A stretch of 60,184 bases of DNA from contig JAHHHA010000038.1 of the NCBI GenBank assembly GCA_019359615.1, positions 1 to 60,184 on the forward strand, written 5' to 3'. The notes under the pieces are model-generated. The model saw only the letters and a program-made list of their open reading frames with translations, was not told the origin of the DNA and did no database searches. Below, piece by piece: positions 17,075 to 25,514 of the stretch; the stretch's first letter is position 1; each line of letters begins with the position of its first letter. The DNA is from Cyanosarcina radialis HA8281-LM2. GTDB taxonomy: Bacteria > Cyanobacteriota > Cyanobacteriia > Cyanobacteriales > CCAP-1448. The translations under genes were made by a program, and so were the position numbers.

Positions 17075-17192
17075 AATTCGCAATTCGCAATTCGCAATTC
17101 GCAGTTGTTAACTCCAGCCTATACCTGCGGTATCCTTAGAGAACCAGTATGGACTTAATTGTGAATTGCGAACTGTCAATTGTAAATTGGTT
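17075..17192. repeat. AATTCGC heptamer tandem repeats
   Basis: CGCAATT units are repeated four times at 17079-17104. Diverged, inverted copies (AATTGTGAATTGCGAACTG and TCAATTGTAAATTG) lie at 17157-17188, so the region folds back. The same heptamer is found at 17703-17785, 30553-30583, 49138-49170 and 49288-49320. This is the classical short tandemly repeated type of filamentous cyanobacteria. Confidence 0.85.
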
Positions 17193-17198
17193 TGACAG

Positions 17199-17447
17199 CT
17201 AGCGGTAGTCAGATTGGGGTTCTGTTTGAGTAGCTTCAAAACTCGAAGGATCGTAAATAAAGCGAATAGCTTCTTCCTCTAGTCGATGAACGAGATGGGG
17301 TTCGATCGCATTACTGTGGCGCAGCGCCGCCAGATAGCCATCGAGATAGAGACGCAGATCGTCAAAACGATAACCCCGATGCCACATTTCGACCAGCGCG
17401 TCGGTGAGCTTTTGGTAAAAACGGATGGTTTGGGCGTGTTGCAGCAT
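17199..17447 (-). CDS. Small conserved cyanobacterial protein (DUF6761-like)
   Basis: 82 residues beginning MLQHAQTIRFYQKLTDALVEMWHRGYRFDDLRLYLDGYLAALRHSNAIEPHLVHRLEEEAIRFIYDP. All-helical, no membrane segment. From memory it matches a cyanobacteria-restricted family annotated DUF6761; the core YRFDDLRLYLDGYLAALRHSNAIEP is characteristic. The function is not known. It is convergent with bolA-grxD. Confidence 0.82.
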   Translation of the reverse strand: MLQHAQTIRFYQKLTDALVEMWHRGYRFDDLRLYLDGYLAALRHSNAIEPHLVHRLEEEAIRFIYDPSSFEATQTEPQSDYR

Positions 17448-17817
17448 AGGTGAAATCCAGGAAATATAATATTTTAAAAGATGTTTCGATCGACCCCGGC
17501 GATCGCTAGTCTATCATTCTCTCGATCGTCGCGATGCCTCGATTTAAATCTATTTTATCTCCTATGCCGCCGAACCTGCTTACTTCTTAAGTATGGAAAT
17601 AGGAACAAGAAAACTAAAGAGTTTTAAAGTTTTAAAGGTTGTATGCCTCAATCTAGATCTAAAACTTCAAAATTCTTGGCTTCTGCGTTCAGAGAGAAGA
17701 AAGCCAAAGCAATTCGCAATTATCCCCATGCCTAAAGGCAATAGCTCTGAAACCGGAATTAACAATTGCGAATTGACAATTGTTTTGGTCACTCCTCTGT
17801 TGAATCGTCCTCCAAAA
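17448..17817. other. Intergenic region, no supported gene
   Basis: About 370 bases. It holds an AATTGCGAATTGACAATTG repeat at 17762-17782 followed by TTTTGGTCACTCCTC; the same TTGTTTTGGTCA end occurs at 49318. A plus-strand frame (17593-18030) overlaps the small minus-strand gene and has no family-like texture. Confidence 0.5.
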
Positions 17818-18051
17818 CTAACTCAATATTTTCTCGTCGCTCGATTTGAACTTTGGGGCGCGGTATTCTCCAGGAGGAAATGCTCTCTCGCCTGTAAAAC
17901 AGTAACTCTTGAGATAAACTTGCCAATCGGGAGCGCAATCAGCGCGGTGGAGAATGGGGTGAATTTGCTGTGGCACCAAAAACGCCTCTGGGAAAACCAT
18001 CGGTTCTTCATAAGTACCACTTACACCTAGATCGAAATCGCCTTCGTGCAT
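17818..18051 (-). CDS. Small hypothetical protein
   Basis: 77 residues from an ATG with a strong ribosome site (GAGGAG four bases upstream). It begins MHEGDFDLGVSGTYEEPMVFPEAFLV and ends APKFKSSDEKILS. Two Cys (DCAPDW, SYCFTG) and many aromatic residues suggest a compact fold. The family is not recognised. The good ribosome site, protein-like composition and lack of repeats favour a real gene over the overlapping plus-strand frame. It is divergent from the sensor kinase at 18124, sharing about 70 bases of upstream region. Confidence 0.62.
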   Translation of the reverse strand: MHEGDFDLGVSGTYEEPMVFPEAFLVPQQIHPILHRADCAPDWQVYLKSYCFTGERAFPPGEYRAPKFKSSDEKILS

Positions 18052-18123
18052 AAATCTCCTCATACTTGGCGGTAGTCTAGAAGTAAAGATCCAGAGATTC
18101 GAGCCGCCATTTCGGAAAACACT

Positions 18124-19479
18124 ATGTTTCAAGCAACTCGTTACCGTTTGGCTCTTTGGTATGCAATTGTGACGGCTGTATTGCTATTGCTGTTTGCGAC
18201 TGGCGTGTATATGTACGTTCGCAACACCTTAATCGAGCGAGTTGATGATACCTTGAATCATGTCGTCGAGGTGGTAACGCGATCGCTCGTCATCGAACCA
18301 GCCTACACTCAGAACAAAGAGTGGCGCTTAAATGTCGAAGCCAGTTTTCAAGATAATACTGATACAGTAGAAGATGACCATATCGATTTAGAGTGGTTCA
18401 GTCCTACAGGTGAGTTACTGCGATCGACCTTTTCTATGCCGCTCGATATTCCGTTGCATCCCAATCGCACGGGAGAAACAGTGCGGGAAGCCAACTCATC
18501 GGTACTGTTGAGACAAATAACCGAGCGAGTAGAAATCGGCCAGCAAGTCTTGGGATATCTGCGCGTCAGCCATCCCTGGTTTGAAGTTACCAAACCAAGT
18601 CGGCAGTTAATCGTCGATTTAAGTTTGGGAACGAGCGCTATGGCGATCTCAGTAGCCGCGATCGGTTGGTGGTTGTCAGGGTTAGCCATGAAGCCAGTAA
18701 AGGAGTCTTATCAACGCTTGAAACAGTTTACTGCCGACGCTTCTCACGAACTGAGGAATCCAGTAGCCACGATTCAAACTAACGTTCAAGTGGCACTAGC
18801 AGATCCAAATCCTTTACCCGCATTGCAACGCCAGCAATTGCAAGTGGTAGAAAGGTTGACCCGCCGTTTGGGAAATTTAGTAGACGACCTGCTGTTTTTA
18901 GCCAGACAAGATAGCGCTCTGGCCCGCTCAAAAATGGCATCAGTGCCGCTAGATGCTTTGGCGATCGAAGTTATCGAAGAACAACGCCTAGTAGCCGCCG
19001 CCAAGGGCATCGATATTTTAGTAGAAATCGTCAATCCTCCCGATCGCATCGACCCTGTAGAAGAAATCTTTACCATTGAAGGAGATTGGGAACAATTAGC
19101 TCGTTTGTTTACCAACCTGATCGGCAACGCCGTCAAATATACCCCCATGCCTCAAACCGAAACCGACAAAGCCGAAGTTCGAGTGCAATTGCAGCGGTTG
19201 GGACGACCGCGCCACGATTACTTACAAGTAAAAATTAGCGATCGCGGGATCGGCATTCCTGAAGATGCTTTGCCTCATCTATTCGATCGATTTTATCGGG
19301 TAGATCCGTCTCGTGCTAAGAAAGAGAGAGAAAAAGAGAAAAATACAGGATCGGGTTTAGGATTGGCGATCGCTGCTGCTATTGTGGAAAATCATCAGGG
19401 TCAGATCCACATCGAAAGTCAGATCGATCGAGGTACTACAGTGACCGTCACTCTACCCGATCGTAGCAAAGTAGCTTGA
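18124..19479 (+). CDS. Membrane sensor histidine kinase
   Basis: 451 residues. Two membrane helices (about 9-30 and 160-182) enclose a periplasmic sensor region of about 130 residues. HisKA follows, with the intact phospho-acceptor H208 in DASHELRNPVATIQTNV, then HATPase with NLIGNAVKY, DRGIGIP, FDRFYRVD and GSGLGLAIAAAI. The DASHELRNP form with a short extracytoplasmic domain recalls cyanobacterial RppB/NrsS-type kinases. No response regulator is adjacent, so it is an orphan here. The next gene downstream is the photoreceptor MCP, 262 bases away across repeats. Confidence 0.9.
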   Translation: MFQATRYRLALWYAIVTAVLLLLFATGVYMYVRNTLIERVDDTLNHVVEVVTRSLVIEPAYTQNKEWRLNVEASFQDNTDTVEDDHIDLEWFSPTGELLRSTFSMPLDIPLHPNRTGETVREANSSVLLRQITERVEIGQQVLGYLRVSHPWFEVTKPSRQLIVDLSLGTSAMAISVAAIGWWLSGLAMKPVKESYQRLKQFTADASHELRNPVATIQTNVQVALADPNPLPALQRQQLQVVERLTRRLGNLVDDLLFLARQDSALARSKMASVPLDALAIEVIEEQRLVAAAKGIDILVEIVNPPDRIDPVEEIFTIEGDWEQLARLFTNLIGNAVKYTPMPQTETDKAEVRVQLQRLGRPRHDYLQVKISDRGIGIPEDALPHLFDRFYRVDPSRAKKEREKEKNTGSGLGLAIAAAIVENHQGQIHIESQIDRGTTVTVTLPDRSKVA

Positions 19480-19509
19480 GAGAATAATCGAACTTCGCTA
19501 TTCTTCTAT

Positions 19510-19741
19510 CATTATGCAGAATGTGAGGAGTTCAGAAGTTCAGAAGTTCAGAAGTTCAGGAGCTTTGGAAGTGGAGTTCAGAAGTTCAGAAGTTCAGAAG
19601 TTCAGGAGCTTTGGAAGTGTGGAGTGTTAAGTGTTGAGTGTTGAGTTAAGAAACTTCTCCCCCTCTTCGCCCTCTCCGCCCTCTCTCCCCATCTCCCCAT
19701 CTCCCCATCTCCCCATCTCCCCTATTACCAATCCCCCGCAG
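19510..19741. repeat. Tandem repeats: TTCAGAAG array, heptamers and C-rich octamers
   Basis: Two copies of (AGTTCAGA)n with AGCTTTGGAAGTG ends are followed by GTGTTGAGT heptamers, then CTCCCCAT octamers (about 19685-19722). The C-rich strand is the coding strand here. The array reaches to within 20 bases of the MCP start at 19742. The frame is open through it (from 19631), but translates as SPSPHLPI units. Confidence 0.85.
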
Positions 19742-22700
19742 ATGACTAAAGCTTCCTCTCTCCAACCGCCTGACGATCGAAACGATCCTCACTTTCAGAG
19801 TGAAACTGGTGAGGGAATTAACCCGCTTCAGCCCTCTGATTCGAGTTTGCCTAGCTGGCAAAAGTTAACGATCGATCGCCCCCCAGACCCAGCAGATAGC
19901 GATTGGGAAATCGACTCGCCGTCTAACAGCGAAAATTCGACCGCAGATAGTTTAGAAGTTGAAAGGGGACTACCCAAGCATCTAACTCGCCAACAGCCAA
20001 AGCAGAAATGGGGCTTAAAGGCTAAAGTAGCAGCTTTATGTCTGGCGATCGGGATATTTCCCGGACTGGCGGTAGGAGCGATCCACTTCGTTAGCTCAGA
20101 GGCGATTAAACAGCAAATACTCGCAGCCAAGAAAGCCGGACAAATAGATACAGCCGAGATCGAGAAGTTATTAGCCATGCAGCAGTCTGATGGGCTAATG
20201 GCAGCGGGATTAACTACCTTAATTGCTGGCGGGATCGCCGCTTTGCTCGGAACCATCGCCATCCGTCCGGTACTGCAAGCATCTGCGCTCTCTACTAGGC
20301 TGGTCAATCGACTGGGGCGCGAAGATGCCTCAACTCGACGGCGACTGAAGGGAAAAGATGAGTTAGTAATCTTAGAACACAACATCAACGCCCTGGCGGA
20401 GCGATTTCCCGACCTGTTATGGAAACAAGAAGCCGCCGCCGAACGGATAGATGTTTTGCTCAACATCACTCACAGCATTCAAAAGTCTCTTTCGGCTGAA
20501 GACGCTTTAAGAACTGCTACCAGAGAAATTCGCAAAGCCTTGAGAACCGATCGAGTAGCGATTTTTCGCTTTGACTCTAGCGAAGATGGGACGATCGTGG
20601 AAGAATCTGTCGCTCCTGGGCTGCCTAAAATGCTGTGGGCTAAGCTTTCAGACCCCTGTTTGTCCGATTATATCGAACCATACCGTCAAGGTCGCGTCCG
20701 AGCGATTAACGATATCTACAATGCCGATCTGAACGATTGCCACATTGGATTGTTAGAGAGATTTGCCGTCAAAGCCAATCTAGTAGCACCAATTATCAAA
20801 GATAACCAGCTATTTGGTTTGCTAATTGCCAATCACTGCTCTAGTCCCAGACTTTGGCAAGATCGCGAGATCGATTTGTTCGCTCAGCTAGCTACCCAGG
20901 TGGGATTTGCCCTTGACTATGCTAGGTTGTTGGAGAGGGCAGAAACTAAAGCCGATCGAGTTGAGTCCTTTGTAGAAATTGCTCGCCGCCTGTGGCGATC
21001 GCTCAACCAAGAAGATATCCTGCAAACTACGGTTGAAGAAGTTCGCAAAACGATCGCTGCCGATCGAACGATAGTTTATGCTTTCGATGAGAACTGGTAT
21101 GGCACCGTAATTGCCGAATCGGTAGTTACAGGTTTTCCCAAAACTCTGCGGGCCAATATTAAAGATCCTTGCTTTGCCCAAGGATATTTAGAACAGTATC
21201 AAGCGGGTCGGATTCAAGCTGTTGATGATGTCCATCGAGCCAACTTGAGCCAATGCCACCTCGAACAACTGGCAGATTTCGGGGTCAAAGCCAATTTAGT
21301 AGCCCCAATTTTAAGCGAAGGTAATTTATTCGGTTTATTAATTGCCCATCAGTGCGCTCGGCCGCGTCAGTGGCAGCAATCGGAAATCGATTTATTCGCT
21401 CAGTTAGCCACCCAAGTAGGCTTTGCCCTCGATTGCGCCAGAACTTTAGAACGCCTTGATGCCCAAAGCGATCGAACTCATTTAGTCGAGTATGTCACTC
21501 GCCGAATTCGGGAATCGGCCGACGAAGAGCGCCTCCTCGAAACTGCTGTCGAAGAAGTGCGCAAGGCGATGAGAGCCGATCGAGCGGTCGTTTACAGTTT
21601 CAATCGCGACTGGAGCGGTCAAATAGTGGCCGAATCCGTGCTGCCGAACTGGCCCCATGCTTTGGATTACAAAATCGAAGATGCTTGCATTCCCACACAA
21701 TTGCGTCAAGCGTATAGAAAAGGTCGGGTAGTCGCGACTAATAATGTCTTCGCCGCCGATTTTCATCCCGAACACCTAGAGTTAATGGAACGTTTGGCGA
21801 TTCAAGCCAATTTGGTAACGCCAATTCTGCTGCAAAATGGAGATCTGCTAGGGTTGCTGATCGTCCATCAATGTTCCAGCACCCGCTATTGGCAACCCCA
21901 CGAAATCGATTTTTGCACTTCGATCGCGGCCCAAGTAGGATTTGCCCTCGATCGGGCTAGAGCATTATCTCAGGCAGAGCAGGCCTATCGCACCCAAGCT
22001 GACAGCCAGCGGCAGCAACAAAACACCGCCAACGTCAAGCGCCAACTGTCAGCCCTCTTAGCAGATCGCCAAGGCACGATCGATCGCCTATCGGTAGAAG
22101 TCGTCAGCCAGATGGAATCGGTAAAGGTGGCTTACCATCAAATTCAAGCTTTAGTCGATTTGACCGAAAGAGGATTAGCTTCAGTGCGCGAAGTCGAACG
22201 GCAAAAACAGCGGATTGCTGAAATCGTGCAGTTAAGTAAGGAAACGATCGACCAAATGAGCCATGGCATGGCGGCCATCCAAGACACGGTAGACTCGGTG
22301 AGCAGCAACGTGAAATTGCTGGGAGAACCTGCCCAACAACTCATAGAAATGCTAGATCCGATCGCCAAAGTAGCAATGCAACTCAAGCTGCAAGCCATGA
22401 ATATTGCCTTAGAAGCCGCTCGCAACGGCGAAGGTCGGACGGAATTGGCTGCTATTGCCCAGAAGGTTTTGGCTGCTTCCAAGCAGTTAGAAGCCGATGT
22501 CACTCAAGTTAAACCCTTAGTAGCCCAAATTCAGGCTCAAACTCAAGAAGCATTGACAGTCATTGAGTCAGAAACCGAACTCGCGACCGCCAACGCTCAA
22601 CTGCTAGGAATGGCGCGAGAGGAACTCGATCGAATTAGTAGCGTCAGCACCCAGATCGCGACGATAGTAGCAGATATCGGCCAAACAACTGCCAATCAAA

Positions 22701-22843
22701 CAGAAACCTTAAACTCTGCCAGCCAAGCCGTGATGCAACTGGCCGACATCGCCAACCAAAATTCCGAAAAGTCTTTCCAAGTGTCTGAGTTTATTCAACA
22801 GCTATTAACGCTGGTCCGGGATCTCGAAGCGATCGAACAATAA
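19742..22843 (+). CDS. PixJ-like methyl-accepting photoreceptor with three GAF domains
   Basis: 1033 residues. Two membrane helices (about 90-112 and 155-180) lead through a HAMP-like linker to three GAF domains. The MCP signalling domain is at the C-terminus (hairpin region QAMNIALEAARNGEGR). GAF1 has the bilin Cys in NDCHIGL (C333) and DPCL (C306). GAF2 has SQCHLEQ (C505) and the exact DXCF motif DPCF (C477), as in blue/green cyanobacteriochromes such as TePixJ. GAF3 has PEHLEL: Glu677 in place of the Cys, but keeps DACI (C649). The canonical positions are exactly 172 residues apart, so the modules arose by tandem duplication. It probably steers pilus-based phototaxis. The ATG at 19742 is the first after the repeat-coded stretch. 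Confidence 0.92.
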   Translation: MTKASSLQPPDDRNDPHFQSETGEGINPLQPSDSSLPSWQKLTIDRPPDPADSDWEIDSPSNSENSTADSLEVERGLPKHLTRQQPKQKWGLKAKVAALCLAIGIFPGLAVGAIHFVSSEAIKQQILAAKKAGQIDTAEIEKLLAMQQSDGLMAAGLTTLIAGGIAALLGTIAIRPVLQASALSTRLVNRLGREDASTRRRLKGKDELVILEHNINALAERFPDLLWKQEAAAERIDVLLNITHSIQKSLSAEDALRTATREIRKALRTDRVAIFRFDSSEDGTIVEESVAPGLPKMLWAKLSDPCLSDYIEPYRQGRVRAINDIYNADLNDCHIGLLERFAVKANLVAPIIKDNQLFGLLIANHCSSPRLWQDREIDLFAQLATQVGFALDYARLLERAETKADRVESFVEIARRLWRSLNQEDILQTTVEEVRKTIAADRTIVYAFDENWYGTVIAESVVTGFPKTLRANIKDPCFAQGYLEQYQAGRIQAVDDVHRANLSQCHLEQLADFGVKANLVAPILSEGNLFGLLIAHQCARPRQWQQSEIDLFAQLATQVGFALDCARTLERLDAQSDRTHLVEYVTRRIRESADEERLLETAVEEVRKAMRADRAVVYSFNRDWSGQIVAESVLPNWPHALDYKIEDACIPTQLRQAYRKGRVVATNNVFAADFHPEHLELMERLAIQANLVTPILLQNGDLLGLLIVHQCSSTRYWQPHEIDFCTSIAAQVGFALDRARALSQAEQAYRTQADSQRQQQNTANVKRQLSALLADRQGTIDRLSVEVVSQMESVKVAYHQIQALVDLTERGLASVREVERQKQRIAEIVQLSKETIDQMSHGMAAIQDTVDSVSSNVKLLGEPAQQLIEMLDPIAKVAMQLKLQAMNIALEAARNGEGRTELAAIAQKVLAASKQLEADVTQVKPLVAQIQAQTQEALTVIESETELATANAQLLGMAREELDRISSVSTQIATIVADIGQTTANQTETLNSASQAVMQLADIANQNSEKSFQVSEFIQQLLTLVRDLEAIEQ

Positions 22844-23377
22844 CCCAATTTGAGTTCGGAGTATGTCCTGCGGACAGGCTGCGCCAACGGAGTTCGGAGT
22901 TCGGAGTTCGGGCAGATTTTTTGACCTTAATCTGCCCAAATTTAGCAATTACGTTAGTGCTAGATTCCCACTAGCTACGAGAACATCAGGGTACAAGCTC
23001 TATCCCCAACTGACGTTAACCTAACTTGAAAGAATAAAGGCTAACATCTGGGAAATTTAGAGAGTTGGAGAAAATCTGGGAATACTACTTAAATAAGTTT
23101 TAAGTTAAAGTATTTTTTTTACTGAGAACGTAAAGTAGTAATATTCTTCTGAGAATAACACTCTAGTTATATTATGGGCTTCTCGCTTCGCCCCGGTAAT
23201 TTCTGGCATCGATCGCCTCCAGCGGTCAACGCTGTCAGGCAAGAAAACGGCGCGTATAGGCTAGTAGCCCCTACGAGCAAATTGAAAACTCATCACCCTG
23301 CCGTTATTCTCGATCGTTCGCCGACTCGATCCGCAGGTAAATCTCGTACTTTAGCCAAATTTTTAGGAACTTAAGCT
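22844..23377. other. Intergenic region with short repeat and AT-rich stretch
   Basis: About 530 bases. GTATGTCCTGCGGACAGG (22861-22878) is palindromic. It is followed by GCTGCGCCAACGGAGTTC and GGAGTTC heptamers, related to 36945-36975. From 23080 to 23170 the sequence is AT-rich and likely holds the promoter of the CheA-like gene. A frame at 23174-23374 looks like chance. Confidence 0.6.
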
Positions 23378-25339
23378 ATGGCTAACCCCACCGAACCCCC
23401 CAACCAGGTTTACCAACAGTTTATTCCAGAAGCTTTAAAACTCTTACAGCAAATTGAAGACAGCTTGCTGACTTTGCCGCAGGATCTCAGTACGGCGAGA
23501 ATTTACACTTTAGTACAAGCAGCTAATACGATCAAAAGCGGGGCAGCTTACGTGGGCTTAACTGGCATTCAAACTCTGGCGCAGCAGTTGGAGTCGATAT
23601 TTCTGTCGTTGCGCCAAGAAGGGCTGTCGATGGATGCCGAATTAGAAGCTTTGCTACTACAAGCCTATCAATGTTTGCGCCTGCCCTTGCTAGCCGATAA
23701 ACCATCCAGCCAGGTTCATATCGCTGATGTCCTCGATCGAGCGCAGCCGATATTTGCCAAATTAGAAGCTAGACTGGGCAAATCGTCACAGGCTGCGACT
23801 ACCCTGCCAACAGCAGCCGATCTCGGCATCGATTTAGCCAAGTTGATGCTGCATATAGACGTTCCCGAAGCCTTAGAACGCTGGCAGGAGATTTTGAGTC
23901 AACCCCATAACCCCAAATTAATCGCCGAACTGCGGCATCAGGCAGAGGTCTTACTAGGGGTAGGAGAAGTCTTAGATTTACCCCAGTTTGTCGAGATCGC
24001 TCAAGTGGTGTTTTTGACGATCGCTGCTAGCCCTCAATTAGCCCCCGCTGTCGGTCAAATGGCCTTAGTTGGTTGGCAAGCAGCTTCTCAGGCAGCCCTA
24101 GATAATTACGCCGAGGGCAAAAAGAACGTATCGCCAGCAGCGGCCGCGCCTATTAACCAGCAGCACCGTCGCCCAGAAATTAACTCGTTCGCCAACAGTT
24201 TTCCAGCTTTCCCGTCTCTCGAAGAAATATTCAGCAGCTATCCCAGAACTACAGGGCCGTCGGTTACTGGCAGAACGGGAGGTAAAAACGTCAGAGGGCA
24301 AACAGGTCCGGTACTGATGCCGCGATTGCCTTCTCCCATCCCCGACGAGAAAAGCAGGCGCAGAGCGGGTTGGGAGGCACTTACAGTCAATCAATCGCTA
24401 GGATCTACCTCAAACGTCGAGCGGGTACTCAAAACTGAGGATTTACTGGTGTGGTCGTCGGGGTCTGCGGTCTTGCTTTTGCCCTCTAATCGGGTAGTCG
24501 AAGTTTTAGCCGCTCAAAGCGATCGGATCGAGGTCTATGGAGAGCAAAGATTTTTAGATTGGGAGCAACAAAAGCTGCCCATCTATCAAATATCCGAACT
24601 GATGGAATATAAGAGCCTGTCCCCGGTTACGGCTAACCGTCAGAATCTCGCTAGTGCAGAGCCGAAGCCTGTCATGATGCTGGTACTCAAATTAGGTCCA
24701 GAATTGATGGCTTTAGAAGTAGAAATCGACCAATTAGTATCGGAGTCAGAATTGACCGTCAAGCCTTTTAGCGCCGCCATTGCCGCTCCGAATTACATAT
24801 ATGGCTGTACCAATATCAGAGGCGATCGCCCCTTGCCAGTGATCGACGTGGTGACGTTGGTTCAACAAACAGTAATTTCAGCGCAATCGGCTCTAAACAA
24901 TACTTCTACTGTTTTGGTAATAGACGACTCTAGAACCGTCAGGGAAATCTTAACCATGACCCTGGAAGAAGCAGGCTATCAAGTGGTATCGGCCAAAGAT
25001 GGCAGAGAGGCGATCGATCGACTCCAACAACATCCAGAAGTTCAGCTAGTCATTTGCGATATCGAAATGCCAGTGATGAACGGCTTTGATTTTCTGCGCT
25101 ATCGCCGTCAACGCCCGCAATTGGCTAGAGTACCAGTAGTAATGCTCACTTTTGTCAAAACCGAACGCGATCGCGATTTAGCCAGACAATTAGGAGCCAG
25201 TGCCTATATCACCAAGCCCTACCTGAAAGATGAATTTTTGGCTCTGCTCGATAAAATATTGAGTCGCAACACCGAAGTTCAGAAAACAGAAGCCAGGAAG
25301 CGCGATACAGGAGGTAGAAAGCAGGAGGCAGGAGTTTAA
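23378..25339 (+). CDS. CheA-like protein with Hpt-like, CheW and receiver domains but no ATPase domain
   Basis: 653 residues. The Hpt-like domain (1-125) has Asn50 in ANTIKSGAAYVGL, where working Hpt domains have His (AHTIKGGA). A helical middle region of the type in cyanobacterial CheA/PilL proteins (LMLHIDVPEALERWQEIL...) follows. Then come a proline- and glycine-rich linker, a CheW domain (about 345-500) and a receiver (about 508-630) with DD, phospho-acceptor D561 in ICDIEMP, and the KPY Lys. No HATPase domain is seen between Hpt and CheW. The protein could dock to the MCP array through CheW and be phosphorylated on its receiver by another kinase, but not phosphorylate. The last 15 residues are repeat-coded. 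Confidence 0.85.
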   Translation: MANPTEPPNQVYQQFIPEALKLLQQIEDSLLTLPQDLSTARIYTLVQAANTIKSGAAYVGLTGIQTLAQQLESIFLSLRQEGLSMDAELEALLLQAYQCLRLPLLADKPSSQVHIADVLDRAQPIFAKLEARLGKSSQAATTLPTAADLGIDLAKLMLHIDVPEALERWQEILSQPHNPKLIAELRHQAEVLLGVGEVLDLPQFVEIAQVVFLTIAASPQLAPAVGQMALVGWQAASQAALDNYAEGKKNVSPAAAAPINQQHRRPEINSFANSFPAFPSLEEIFSSYPRTTGPSVTGRTGGKNVRGQTGPVLMPRLPSPIPDEKSRRRAGWEALTVNQSLGSTSNVERVLKTEDLLVWSSGSAVLLLPSNRVVEVLAAQSDRIEVYGEQRFLDWEQQKLPIYQISELMEYKSLSPVTANRQNLASAEPKPVMMLVLKLGPELMALEVEIDQLVSESELTVKPFSAAIAAPNYIYGCTNIRGDRPLPVIDVVTLVQQTVISAQSALNNTSTVLVIDDSRTVREILTMTLEEAGYQVVSAKDGREAIDRLQQHPEVQLVICDIEMPVMNGFDFLRYRRQRPQLARVPVVMLTFVKTERDRDLARQLGASAYITKPYLKDEFLALLDKILSRNTEVQKTEARKRDTGGRKQEAGV

Positions 25340-25514
25340 GAAGTGTGGAGTGTTGAGTGTTGAGTGTTGTAGAAAGTGTGGAGTGTTGAGTGTTAAGTGT
25401 TAAGTGTGGAGTTAAAAATTCTCCCCATCTCCCCATCTCCCCATCTCCCCATCCCCCCATCTCCCCATCTCCCCATCTCCCCATCTCCCCATCTCCCCAT
25501 CTCCCCCTCTCGCA
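25340..25514. repeat. Composite repeat: GTGTTGAGT heptamers and (CTCCCCAT)n
   Basis: AAGTGTGGAGTGTTGAGTG units (25340-25412) are followed by AAAAATTCTCCCC and about ten CTCCCCAT units (25420-25507), ending seven bases before the fdhD ATG. It is the inverted orientation of the block at 671-780. It takes the place where the fdhD ribosome site would be. Confidence 0.9.

Noticed and set aside
17593-18030. 145-residue plus-strand frame
   Set aside because: It overlaps the minus-strand small gene that has a strong ribosome site, and contains translated AATTGCG repeats.
23174-23374. 66-residue frame ahead of the CheA-like gene
   Set aside because: Composition is not protein-like, no ribosome site, and part of it is HIP1-rich intergenic sequence.
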